Assembly: GCA_903928075.1 (NCBI GenBank)
Contig: CAIYPD010000108.1
Coordinates: 1-39,507 of the forward strand
Reading direction: 5' to 3'
Length of the DNA: 39,507 nucleotides
Source: Candidatus Firestoneibacteriota bacterium
Lineage (GTDB): Bacteria > Oederibacteriota > D2-FULL-39-29
The notes under the pieces are model-generated. The model was given only the letters and a program-made list of their open reading frames with translations, did not search any database and was not told the DNA's origin. Position numbers and translations under genes: made by a program. This document shows positions 22,887-30,996 of the stretch, in pieces; position 1 is the stretch's first letter, and every line of letters starts with the position of its first letter.

Positions 22887-23639
22887 TTATCTTCCCTTAA
22901 GAAGTTCTTTGAATTTCCTGACCAGCACTTTAAAATAATTTACTTTCGTAAACTCTTCAAAGTTATGCAGGGGTTTAAACTTTAACAGCCGTTTTGCCAG
23001 AGTAATATCGAACTTCGAGAATTTATTGTCGGGCGCAATATGAAAAATACCAAAAGTAATTTCTTCGTTTTCCAGAGCAAGTTTTAGTATCGCAAGCACA
23101 TCGTCGATATGCACAAATCCGAGCCAGGGCACAGTGCCCGGGGCCGGCGGAGCAAACTGATGCTGGGGCACAACGGTGGCCGGTCTGAGACAGAGCACCT
23201 TCAACCCGTGCTTTTTTGAATACTCCTTACAAAGCTCCTCCCCTTTCAACTTGCTCAGGCCGTACGCGCCCTGCGTCGGCCGGCAAACTTCATCCTCTTT
23301 TATAGGGAAGTTATCCGCGCGGAAACCGACGGCACAAACAGAACTGAAATAGATAATTCTTTTGATACCATTCTTGACCGCCGCTTCCAGAATGTTTCTG
23401 GTTCCTTCGATATTAACCTCCAAAACATCTTTATCTTCTGCTTTTGGGTGCGCCGAAGGAGTTATTGAGGCCATATGAACTATCACCTCACAGCCGCCGG
23501 AGGCCGCGGTTACCTGCTGAAGATTTAAAATATCCCCCTTTTCTCTGGTGAAGGCCTTAATGTCGTAGGCGGCACCGAACTTTTCTATTATCGCTTTTCC
23601 TATGTAACCCGTGGCCCCGGTCAAAAATATTTTTTTCAT
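22887..23639 (-). CDS. NAD-dependent epimerase/dehydratase (SDR), copy 1
   Basis: A 250-residue extended-SDR sugar-nucleotide enzyme. The NAD-binding GATGYIG is at residues 8-14, and the catalytic triad region is visible in SSVCAVG and YGLSK. It is short for the family. It is about 60 per cent identical by eye to the SDR at 27525-28223, sharing long runs such as ITPSAHPKAEDKDVLEVN with few changes, but has an extra C-terminal tail (VRKFKELLKGR). Its ATG overlaps the previous radical SAM stop (ATGA). It would act on an NDP-sugar (epimerisation, dehydration or reduction), not resolved here. Confidence 0.85.
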   Translation of the reverse strand: MKKIFLTGATGYIGKAIIEKFGAAYDIKAFTREKGDILNLQQVTAASGGCEVIVHMASITPSAHPKAEDKDVLEVNIEGTRNILEAAVKNGIKRIIYFSSVCAVGFRADNFPIKEDEVCRPTQGAYGLSKLKGEELCKEYSKKHGLKVLCLRPATVVPQHQFAPPAPGTVPWLGFVHIDDVLAILKLALENEEITFGIFHIAPDNKFSKFDITLAKRLLKFKPLHNFEEFTKVNYFKVLVRKFKELLKGR

Positions 23640-25345
23640 TTTTTTCCCAGATCTTTAATTTTCTTAGCAATGTTTTTCAGCGTTCTCATACTTTCTACAA
23701 CCTTTAAGCCGCCCAGAAATTCTTTTATATTTTCCGGCCGTTTAAGCGACGAGACCAGCAGAATATCTGCCTTAAAAGCGGAGAGGACCAGCGGGCGTAG
23801 AACCGTAAAACCGTCAATTTTCTCTCCAAAATTTATTTCATCTATTATGCCTGTAATATTAAAGCCTTTTTGCTTTAAGGCGGCAGGAGAAAGTCCCCTT
23901 GAACCATAGATAACTATCCTTTCCCCTTTCTTTGCAGCTTTCTTCAAGACAGAAAGAACCGTAAACGAAAAGGGGTTGTTTTTTCCAAGCGGTTCAGGCA
24001 GAACTTTTTTCCCGTTTAATCTTACAGCGTTAACCCGGGCCTGGATATCGCCCCGGAGGGAAAGTATCTGCTCCCGGGAAAGGTTTTCATTTTTAAGCAT
24101 CGCTTCAAAGCCGGTAATACTTCCGGTGGAAAAATTCTCTATAAAATCATGCTCTTTTGCCCAGGTATAAAGCTTCGTACCCGGATAGGGGGTGGCTATC
24201 GTGAACTGGGAGACATCGGCATTCAATTTTTCTGCAAAATCCATAGTTTCTATTATGGAAGCCAGATCATCCCCCGGCAAACCGATTATATAAAAACAAA
24301 ACAGATTTATTTTGAGTTCCCGGCATTTTTCTACCAGCCTGACAATATGCGCCGGGTCGGTCTGTTTTCTGCCGGAATTTCTGATAACTCTTTCGTTTGC
24401 GCTCTCGATTCCCATATTAAGACCGGTAAAACCCGCTCTTGCCATAAGCACCAGAAGTTCTTCGTCCAGCGTATCGGCACGGGTCTCGCACCGGAAATCA
24501 ATTTTCCAACCGGCCGCTATTATCCCGTTGCAGATTTCCACGACTCTGTTTCGGTCCAGAGTAAATTCCGCATCTCTAATAAGAATATTTCTGACTTTAT
24601 ACTTTGCGGCCAGCAGTTTTATTTCTTCAAGGACATTTTTCGCCGAGCGTTTCCGGTATACCGTTCCCTGTGCAACAGGATACGGGCAGTAGTCGCAGGA
24701 AAAAGGACAGCCCCGGGAAGTAAGTAAAAAAAGGGTCACACCTTTTTTTGGCAGATGCACATCTACATTATAATTTTCATAGGGAAACAGGTCCCAGGCA
24801 GGAAAGGGCAGAGTATCCGGGTCTTTAATTCTTTCTCTGGCTCCGTTTTTTACAACCGTTCCGTTTTCCTTGTACCAAACACCGGCGGTACCCTTTAACC
24901 CCTGCAGGCAAATCTCTTTCACCGTAAGCTCGGGTTCGCCCAGAACTAAAGCGTCTACATTATTTCCTTTAATTATTTCAGCGCCATGGATATCAACCTG
25001 CGGGCCAAAAAATACAATACGCGCCTTAGTTAATAACTTAAGTTCTCCTGCCACCTTTAAGTCAGTTTCGTAAGTCGAGGTAGAAGTGCGGATAAAGATA
25101 AGCTCAAAATCAGCAGAAAGTTCTTTAAGAAGCCCCGGCAGCCGGGCAGCGGTTATTTCTGCCCCCAGGCAATCGATAACTTTAAAATTAATTTTAGCGT
25201 CCTGCAGGACCGCTGCCGTATAAACCAGGTCCAGGGGCGGAACTTTAACCGCGCAGTCCCCGGGATAGCATTGGCCAAAACCGCCCATCATCTCTTTATT
25301 CGATACTCTACCCGGCGGATTCGGAGGGTTCAATAGAATAAACAT
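23636..25345 (-). CDS. Radical SAM protein, cobalamin-type N terminus, Rossmann-like C terminus
   Basis: A 569-residue protein beginning FILLNPPNPPGRVSNKEMM, with a B12-binding-like domain up to about 150 (VFFGPQVDIHGAEII, LVLGEPELTV). The cluster motif CPFSCDYC has C213, C217 and C220; the core continues with MGIESANERVIRNSGRKQ and FYIIGLPGDD. From about 470 the tail reads GERIVIYGSRGLSPAALKQ and resembles a small nucleotide-binding Rossmann unit like those attached to sugar-modifying enzymes. The ribosome site (AAGAGG) lies within the end of wzt, 3 bp upstream. The second radical SAM gene of the cluster is related in the first 450 residues only. Confidence 0.82.
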   Translation of the reverse strand: MFILLNPPNPPGRVSNKEMMGGFGQCYPGDCAVKVPPLDLVYTAAVLQDAKINFKVIDCLGAEITAARLPGLLKELSADFELIFIRTSTSTYETDLKVAGELKLLTKARIVFFGPQVDIHGAEIIKGNNVDALVLGEPELTVKEICLQGLKGTAGVWYKENGTVVKNGARERIKDPDTLPFPAWDLFPYENYNVDVHLPKKGVTLFLLTSRGCPFSCDYCPYPVAQGTVYRKRSAKNVLEEIKLLAAKYKVRNILIRDAEFTLDRNRVVEICNGIIAAGWKIDFRCETRADTLDEELLVLMARAGFTGLNMGIESANERVIRNSGRKQTDPAHIVRLVEKCRELKINLFCFYIIGLPGDDLASIIETMDFAEKLNADVSQFTIATPYPGTKLYTWAKEHDFIENFSTGSITGFEAMLKNENLSREQILSLRGDIQARVNAVRLNGKKVLPEPLGKNNPFSFTVLSVLKKAAKKGERIVIYGSRGLSPAALKQKGFNITGIIDEINFGEKIDGFTVLRPLVLSAFKADILLVSSLKRPENIKEFLGGLKVVESMRTLKNIAKKIKDLGKK

Positions 25346-25348
25346 GCC

Positions 25349-26584
25349 TTACCTCTTATATTCCCATTTGCAATCGAGCTCCATAAAACCTGAAGAGACC
25401 GGTACTTTTTCTGTGCTCGAAACGGCAATCATAAACTCATAACTTTGTTCATGCAAATCATAAATTAGCCGGCCTTCTTCGTTGTGAATAGCCAGGCTTA
25501 AAAAATAGTTGCCCGGCAAGAGCCGGATCTTTTCAAAAACATACCTTACCTTCATTCTTCCCTTGAGTTCTTCAAGCTTTTCACCAAGGGAAGAGTTCGT
25601 GCCGGAAATATAGACCCCGCCGGCAGAATGGATTATGGCGCCAAAAAGAGGATTTTTCACCCCTTTTTCCGAAAAACATTCGACCTCGACGATAATATCA
25701 TCCCCGGTCTTAAATACCTGTTTCCCGCCGGCAAAAACAACTTCTTTAATAACTGCTTCCCCCGTCCCGAAACGGCGAATCTTTTGCGTCTTGTTTTTTC
25801 CGGCCAATTCAGTGTTATAAACTTCATTCAAAGAATCAAGGTAGGCGTTAACCGTCCGGTCCGCGGCCCCGAAAGCAGCCACCCGCCCCTTATCCAGCCA
25901 GACCGCCCGGCTGCAGAGCCGCTTTACGCTCATCAGGTCATGCGAGACATAAATAATGGTGACACCGCTTTTCTTTAACTCATCTATCCTGTTCTGGCAT
26001 TTATTCCTGAACTTCTCATCTCCCACGGAGAGAATCTCGTCTACCAGGAGGAGCTCGGGCTCTGAATGTACGGCAATGGCAAAACCCAGGCGGACAAACA
26101 TTCCGCTGGAATAATGCTTAACGGGGACATCTATAAATTCTCCTATCTCCGCAAATTCGACTATGCTCTGAAATTTTGCTTCAACTTCGCTTTTTGACAT
26201 ACCCAGCACGGCGCCGTTTATATAAATATTTTCCCGGCCGGTAAGCAGCGGCTGAAAGCCGGCACCGACTTCTATCAAGGCTCCGACTTTTCCGTTAACC
26301 GAAAGTTTTCCTCTATCAGGCCAGAATATTCCGTTTAGCATTTTAAGCAGCGTGGTTTTCCCGGAGCCGTTACCGCCGATAACGCCTACCGTTTCGCCTT
26401 TCTTGAACTCAAACTCAAGATCATAGAGCGCCCAGAATTCATCCTTTCTCAGTTTCTCCGGGTAGGAACGCAGGCCGATAATATTTCTTGCGATGTCCAG
26501 AATTCCGTAAAGCATGGAGCGCTTCAGGGATTTGCAGTATTTTTTTGCCAGGCCTTCGGCTTTTATAGAAAGATTATCATTCAT
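25349..26584 (-). CDS. wzt: O-antigen ABC exporter ATPase (Wzt-like)
   Basis: The ATPase subunit that drives export of lipid-linked O-polysaccharide. The Walker A GGNGSGKTT is at about 70-78, the signature HYSSGMFVRLGFA follows, and the Walker B is LLLVDEILSVGD; the next motif is IIYVSHDL. The region 270-411 is a beta-sandwich-like extension (Wzt C-terminal type) that in known systems binds the finished glycan and sets chain specificity. It sits 3 bp after wzm. Its C-terminal part has its own character (LLPGNYFLSLAIHNEEGRLIYD), consistent with recognition of a modified glycan end. Confidence 0.93.
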   Translation of the reverse strand: MNDNLSIKAEGLAKKYCKSLKRSMLYGILDIARNIIGLRSYPEKLRKDEFWALYDLEFEFKKGETVGVIGGNGSGKTTLLKMLNGIFWPDRGKLSVNGKVGALIEVGAGFQPLLTGRENIYINGAVLGMSKSEVEAKFQSIVEFAEIGEFIDVPVKHYSSGMFVRLGFAIAVHSEPELLLVDEILSVGDEKFRNKCQNRIDELKKSGVTIIYVSHDLMSVKRLCSRAVWLDKGRVAAFGAADRTVNAYLDSLNEVYNTELAGKNKTQKIRRFGTGEAVIKEVVFAGGKQVFKTGDDIIVEVECFSEKGVKNPLFGAIIHSAGGVYISGTNSSLGEKLEELKGRMKVRYVFEKIRLLPGNYFLSLAIHNEEGRLIYDLHEQSYEFMIAVSSTEKVPVSSGFMELDCKWEYKR

Positions 26585-26587
26585 AAA

Positions 26588-27433
26588 TCAAATCCTCTCG
26601 GCAATTCTTGTTTCAGTTATATGAAAGACCGCGATACAAAAGACAAAAACAATTACAGACAGAATGGCCGCCATATAATAGGCAAGCAGATGTTCCAAAC
26701 TCCCGGCGAGGAGCGCGTCCCGCGGAACGATAATCAGATAGTAAAGCGGATTGTATTTTATCGCATAATAAAAACTACCGGCTTTCGGTGCGGCGTAGAA
26801 TATGGGGGTAAAAAACATTAAAAAAGTCACGAGGACCGAGACGGCATTTCCTATGTCCCGCATAAGGCCGTTAAGCAAGGCAAGTAAAAAGCCGAGGCCG
26901 AGAGTAAATAAGATCAGAGGAATAAGAAGAAAAGGAAAAAGCAGAGTTACAGCGGAAAATTTAACACCCTCCCCCGGGCAAAGCAGAAGCGCAACGGCAA
27001 AAAGAACGAGGAAAGGCACGAAGCACTGGGAAAAAGCTGAAATTACAAGAGCTTTTTTTGAAAAATTTATTTTTACAATCATCGGCCCGGCTTTAGCCAG
27101 AGAAGAGGTCGCTGAAACAAGCCCTACTGAAAATATCTGCCAGATGGCCAGGCCGCTAACAGAATATAGGAGAAAAGAAACCGGTGTTTTCCCTATATCT
27201 ATAATATTAGACCGGCTTAAAAGAAATACCCCGGCAATTCCGATAACGGGAATTAAAATAACCCAAAGCAAGCCAAAAACCGACTGCCGGTAAGTCGCGG
27301 AGAAATCCCGCTTAAACAACTGATAAATAAGCCATTTACTCTCTTTTATTTCATTTACTATCTGCCTGAAGATAGAAAAATACCCCTGTTTCAGACAATT
27401 ATCCGGCTCGTATGTTTGAATATGGTTCTGCAT
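26588..27433 (-). CDS. wzm: O-antigen ABC exporter permease (Wzm-like)
   Basis: A 281-residue ABC-2 type integral membrane protein with about six hydrophobic segments: FGLLWVILIPVIGIAGVFLL, SFLLYSVSGLAIWQIFSVGL, FVPFLVLFAVALLLC, and the C-terminal FYAIKYNPLYYLIIVPRDALL, which is a common polysaccharide-exporter landmark. The N-terminal segment KESKWLIYQLFKRDFSATYRQSVFGLLW marks the usual amphipathic region before helix 1. It pairs with the Wzt gene 3 bp downstream. No Shine-Dalgarno sequence precedes the ATG; the -10 TATAAT lies 7 nt upstream, so the message is probably leaderless. Confidence 0.92.
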   Translation of the reverse strand: MQNHIQTYEPDNCLKQGYFSIFRQIVNEIKESKWLIYQLFKRDFSATYRQSVFGLLWVILIPVIGIAGVFLLSRSNIIDIGKTPVSFLLYSVSGLAIWQIFSVGLVSATSSLAKAGPMIVKINFSKKALVISAFSQCFVPFLVLFAVALLLCPGEGVKFSAVTLLFPFLLIPLILFTLGLGFLLALLNGLMRDIGNAVSVLVTFLMFFTPIFYAAPKAGSFYYAIKYNPLYYLIIVPRDALLAGSLEHLLAYYMAAILSVIVFVFCIAVFHITETRIAERI

Positions 27434-27440
27434 AAATATT

Positions 27441-27469
27441 ATTATATATTTTTAACCGGCTAAAAACAA
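27441..27469 (-). promoter_or_regulatory. Promoter of wzm, placed at the start codon
   Basis: On the minus strand TTGTTT (27469-27464) and TATAAT (27446-27441) are 17 bp apart. Only 7 nt (27440-27434) separate the -10 from the ATG at 27433, so transcription should start at or next to the first codon. It begins a block running through wzm, wzt and the later polysaccharide genes. Confidence 0.75.
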
Positions 27470-27524
27470 CGAGTATTTGTGCGGAAAATTGTTACGGGAA
27501 TAGGCTTTTCAGCGATATTAATGT

Positions 27525-28223
27525 TTACCTGATAAATTTCTCAAAACCATACGCAGGTCGGTAGCCAAGTTCTTTTTTTGCCAGGGAAATATCAAATGCG
27601 GAGTATTTGTTGTCCGGTGCGATATGATAGATTCCGAATTTTATTTTTTGATCTTCAAGGGCAAGTTTCAGCATCAAGAGTAGATCCTCTATATGAACAA
27701 ATATATTCCAGGCCACAGAATCTACAACCTGCGGATTAAAAGCATGCTGGGGAAAAACAACCGCGGGTCTTAAGCAAATAATATCAAGCCCCTGTTTTTC
27801 CGAGTACTCCCGGCAAAGTTCCTCCCCTTTCAACTTACTTAAACCGTAGGCTCCCAGGGTAGGATTGCAAACCGCGTCTTCTTTTATAGGATAATTCTCC
27901 GGCCGGACCCCTACGGCACAGACCGAACTAAAATTAATGACTTTTTTTATTTTATTCTTTACGGCCGCGTCCAGAATATTTCTGGTTCCTTCGACATTGA
28001 CTTCCATTACATCTTGGTCCGCCGCCCCCGGATGGGTCGTTGGAGTTATCGCGGCCATGTGAATAATTATATCAGAACCTTCCGAGGCTTTTAAAACCTC
28101 CTGAAAATTTCGAATATCCCCCAGACTCCTTGTGAAAGCTTTAATGTCGTAACTTTTTTTAAATCTTTCTATTATCGCCTTTCCTACATAGCCCGTAGCA
28201 CCGGTCAAAAATATCTTTTTCAT
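27525..28223 (-). CDS. NAD-dependent epimerase/dehydratase (SDR), copy 2
   Basis: A 232-residue SDR enzyme. The open frame extends to 28283, but GGAGG lies 5 bases before the ATG at 28223 and the shorter start aligns with copy 1 at 22887-23639. NAD-binding GATGYVG (8-14), SSVCAVG and YGLSK are all present; shared blocks include GEELCREYSEKQGL and FGIYHIAPDNKYSAFDIS. It lacks the basic tail of copy 1. It lies upstream of wzm, separated by 91 bp with a promoter. Copies 1 and 2 therefore flank the wzm-wzt-radical SAM block, consistent with an internal duplication. The specific sugar substrate is unknown. Confidence 0.85.
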   Translation of the reverse strand: MKKIFLTGATGYVGKAIIERFKKSYDIKAFTRSLGDIRNFQEVLKASEGSDIIIHMAAITPTTHPGAADQDVMEVNVEGTRNILDAAVKNKIKKVINFSSVCAVGVRPENYPIKEDAVCNPTLGAYGLSKLKGEELCREYSEKQGLDIICLRPAVVFPQHAFNPQVVDSVAWNIFVHIEDLLLMLKLALEDQKIKFGIYHIAPDNKYSAFDISLAKKELGYRPAYGFEKFIR

Positions 28224-28339
28224 CATTTCCTCCGTCCTTTTCATAGTAGAAAACAAGAATACAAGACTGAAGCCAAATACCAAATATCTGGCACAAGTGA
28301 CAAGGAAAAACCTACTTATTTCCCACTCCCTTGTCGTTT

Positions 28340-28512
28340 ATGCTTTCTTATCCTGCGAAGCAGCCCGCCTCAGGTGGGTTGTCGTCTTGTTTTCTTGTTA
28401 TCTTGTTCTTTTGTCCCTTGTCCCTAGTACTTCGTACCTTGTCCTTTTACCCTGTACCTTCTACTTTTTACCCTGTACCTTGTACCTTTTACCTAGTACT
28501 TCGTACCTTGTC
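28340..28512. repeat. Low-complexity GTACC-type repeat with a palindromic word
   Basis: From about 28391 to 28512 the sequence consists of short words repeated with variation: CTTGTACCTT, CCCTGTACC, TTTTACC, and twice the word CTAGTACTTCGTACCTTGTC. GTAC-TTC-GTAC is a small palindrome. Before it, at 28348-28378, is a GC-rich palindromic word (CAGCCCGCC-TCA-GGTGGG). The same style recurs at 35581-35635. The last six codons and TAG stop of the URO-D-like gene lie inside this repeat. Outside these words the gap 28224-28492 shows no gene. Confidence 0.85.
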
Positions 28513-29752
28513 CTGCTTCTCTTACTATTTCCACCCAGCGGACGAAACGCTCAGGTTCATTTCCGAGGGTGTAGACATCCCGCAGTATGAACTCCAGACT
28601 CGCGCCTGCCGCAGAATTTACAGTTTTTTCTGCGCTTCTTCTTACTTCTTCTTCTTTTAATTTCTCTCCCATAAAATAATTGGGGCTCATCTTCCTCGAA
28701 TAGACCAGTTTGTTCTCTCTGCAAATCCTGCCGACTTTTTCTTCATCCGCCCACGGCGAGACCGAGAGGCGTTTAAGGTTCTTCATATTTTTAATATAAG
28801 GCCAGACAGGATCTACCGGCTCGCAGCAGCCGTAGTAAACCCTTCCAAACCTGTCGGAAAGGGCTTTAATGTAAGGGAATACAAACTCGCCGTAAGCTTC
28901 CGGGCTTATGCTTACAGATTCCTGGGATTCACAGTAAAACCAGAGATCTTTTGCCCGGGCAATACCTTTATAATCCTTTGCCGGCAGAAGCCTTGAACAG
29001 CCCATACAGCCGGAACCGATATAATCGCTCTCATTATTTAGTTCAAAGAGTTTATTCTGCTCCATAAAATCTATGAGCGCAAGATGATCGTCTGTTATAA
29101 ACTGCATCAGGCGTTTAAGCCCGGAAGGGTTATCGTACTGAAGCAGCATAAAACCTTCCAGCCCGACAAAATTCAAACAGGTACTCGTGGTAGGAATCCA
29201 AATACCTGAGCGGCGTCGCACTTTTAAAATACCTTTAAAAACTTTTTCCAGAGTTGCCTTTTCTGATTCTTCCTCTTCCTTATTCCACTTTAGTGTTGTA
29301 TGCCGGATTTTCTTAAAATCCCCGTCGTCAAGTTTAGTTAAGACCGGGGTATAGTTAAAGGCCAGGTCGTTTTCTGCTTTCCGGCGGAGGCTCGAAGGCA
29401 GGCCAAAATCAGACCTTTCTATATTAGAGTGATACTCTGCAAAAGGAAGCACAAAGGAGTCATCCTTAAGTATCTCTATCTCGTGCTTTCTAAATCTGAA
29501 ATCTCTCTCGAGCCTTCTCGCCCAGGGATGCCTGCATTTAAGGTCAGTTTCATTGACTGTGTGTTCCGGGTCCGTCGTATACCAGGTTTCCGCCCGCACC
29601 ATTACCCGTGAACCTTTAACCCCTTCGTCATGTTCCTGCCAGGCCTTTATTTTTTCCCTATTTTCCGGAGTCCCTGACGCTTTTGCCTTCCACTCTCCCA
29701 GTTCCCGGAGGACTTGTATATCATTTTCAGATAAATTAATATTTTCAACCAT
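28493..29752 (-). CDS. Uroporphyrinogen-decarboxylase-superfamily protein
   Basis: A 419-residue protein of the URO-D fold, the type often used as corrinoid methyltransferase-like proteins of unknown substrate rather than in haem synthesis. Landmarks are GIWIPTTSTCLNFVGLEGFM, YESFDI-like YCESQESVSISPEAYGEFVFPY, VYYGCCEPVDPVWPYI and LSVSPWADEEKVGRI, with Cys and Glu residues that could hold zinc. No haem-biosynthesis neighbours are present. AGAGG lies just before the ATG. The C-terminal residues GQGTKY and the stop derive from a low-complexity intergenic repeat. It lies between two polysaccharide blocks, beside a membrane phosphoesterase. Substrate not assigned. Confidence 0.8.
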   Translation of the reverse strand: MVENINLSENDIQVLRELGEWKAKASGTPENREKIKAWQEHDEGVKGSRVMVRAETWYTTDPEHTVNETDLKCRHPWARRLERDFRFRKHEIEILKDDSFVLPFAEYHSNIERSDFGLPSSLRRKAENDLAFNYTPVLTKLDDGDFKKIRHTTLKWNKEEEESEKATLEKVFKGILKVRRRSGIWIPTTSTCLNFVGLEGFMLLQYDNPSGLKRLMQFITDDHLALIDFMEQNKLFELNNESDYIGSGCMGCSRLLPAKDYKGIARAKDLWFYCESQESVSISPEAYGEFVFPYIKALSDRFGRVYYGCCEPVDPVWPYIKNMKNLKRLSVSPWADEEKVGRICRENKLVYSRKMSPNYFMGEKLKEEEVRRSAEKTVNSAAGASLEFILRDVYTLGNEPERFVRWVEIVREAGQGTKY

Positions 29753-29764
29753 AATCCTCTCCTC

Positions 29765-29830
29765 AGTCCTCTTGTATTCTTATCTCTTGCCAAACCTCAA
29801 AACCTCCAAACATCTAAGCCTCATCTTTTC
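29765..29830. repeat. Second copy of the dispersed intergenic repeat
   Basis: CTTGCCAAACCTC, then tracts of AACCTCC, then AGCCTCATCT (about 29783-29825) match 19765-19808 in order and orientation. As at 19802, the TGA stop of the minus-strand gene (here 29821) falls in the shared word AGATGAGG. No gene lies here. Confidence 0.6.
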
Positions 29831-30903
29831 TCCGTCCTTACATCTTTCTTCAGTTTAAGAAAATTTATCTCGCTGTCCGTACCTATACGCATCTTGGGGC
29901 CCCAGGTCCCGCAACCCGTAGAAACAAAAAGTTGAAGACCGTTTATATTATAGAGTCCTTTCATATATGAATACGGAATAGCGACGAGAAAATTAAAGGG
30001 TATTATCTGCCCGCCGTGAGTGTGCCCGGAAAGAACCAGGTCTATTCCTGCGGCTCTAATTTCTTCCATCCCCTTTGGTTCGTGATAGAGGAGGATTTTT
30101 GGTTTTCCGTCTTTCCATTTTAAGGACTGAAGAGTTTCTTTTAGAGCTTCTTTTTTGAAGGAATAACCCGCGCCGCCAAGCTGAACGCCTTTTATTTCAA
30201 CCACCCGGCCATCCAAAATAGTCACCCCCGCTTCCGCAACAGCTTGATAAACCCGGTTCAGACCGTCAAACACATCATGATTTCCTGATACAAAATACGC
30301 AGGTACCTTTAGGTCTTTCAGGGGAGCAAGCGTATCTTTTTCAATATAAGTCGTCCCATCAACCAGGTCACCCGTAAAAAGAACTGCGTCAGGCTTGATT
30401 CCGTTAATCTCGTTTACCAATTCTATCAGGTATTTCGGGCCGTTGACGACGCCAAAGTGTACATCACTCACCTGCAAAAGTGAGAGATCGGTTTTGAAGG
30501 GAATTATTGTTTCTTTCACCTTTCTATCCAGAGCGTGAACACCGGCATAGAGCGCAGAAAGAAAGGCAAGGCAAAAACCTGCGAAGTAAAAGAGCCTTTT
30601 ATATTCCGGCAGTAACATTCCCGGAAGTAAAATTATAAGGAAAACAAAACCGCACATCAATGCAAAACCCACCCAGTATGACGCGGCCATATAAAAAATC
30701 CTTATAAAACTTCCGCCAAAAGACCTGGAAAGAAGCGTAGAGGAAATAAAGAGCAGAGAAAGGAGCGCCGCTGCTAAAATAAATACCGGCAGAGGCAATT
30801 TCAATTCAAGAGCGAAGGCCATCCCCTTGAGTACCGCAAAGTTAATAAGCGCCAGAACCAGACTGAAGATAGTAAAAAAAACACTAAAACCAAGTACCGG
30901 CAA
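29821..30903 (-). CDS. Membrane-anchored calcineurin-like metallophosphoesterase
   Basis: A 360-residue protein with four to five N-terminal membrane segments (about residues 1-120), followed by a phosphoesterase domain with all usual metal-binding blocks in order: QVSDVHFG, FTGDLVDG, VSGNHDVFD, LLYHEPKG and LSGHTHGGQ. This is the YkuE/YaeI type, which acts on phosphodiester or phosphomonoester substrates near the membrane. The start codon is TTG, chosen because AAAGGAG lies 6 bases upstream and the first membrane segment begins at once. It is 93 bp downstream of the 2-epimerase gene. Substrate unknown; a lipid or undecaprenyl-linked phosphate is plausible. Confidence 0.85.
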   Translation of the reverse strand: MPVLGFSVFFTIFSLVLALINFAVLKGMAFALELKLPLPVFILAAALLSLLFISSTLLSRSFGGSFIRIFYMAASYWVGFALMCGFVFLIILLPGMLLPEYKRLFYFAGFCLAFLSALYAGVHALDRKVKETIIPFKTDLSLLQVSDVHFGVVNGPKYLIELVNEINGIKPDAVLFTGDLVDGTTYIEKDTLAPLKDLKVPAYFVSGNHDVFDGLNRVYQAVAEAGVTILDGRVVEIKGVQLGGAGYSFKKEALKETLQSLKWKDGKPKILLYHEPKGMEEIRAAGIDLVLSGHTHGGQIIPFNFLVAIPYSYMKGLYNINGLQLFVSTGCGTWGPKMRIGTDSEINFLKLKKDVRTEKR

Positions 30904-30996
30904 AGGAAGCTCCTTTTAAAAGTTTTCTTTTTTCCGGAAGGATATAAAGGGCAGCGCCCGGCTTAGACCAGAAAAGCATATATTAATTTTATCTGT

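Noticed and set aside
28297-28660. Two plus-strand frames rich in Leu, Tyr, Val and Pro
   Set aside because: They are translations of the low-complexity GTACC repeat and of the reverse of the URO-D-like gene.
30930-30955. Intrinsic terminator before the metallophosphoesterase gene (GGGC-GCT-GCCC)
   Set aside because: A 4-bp stem with TTTATAT after it is too weak to call.
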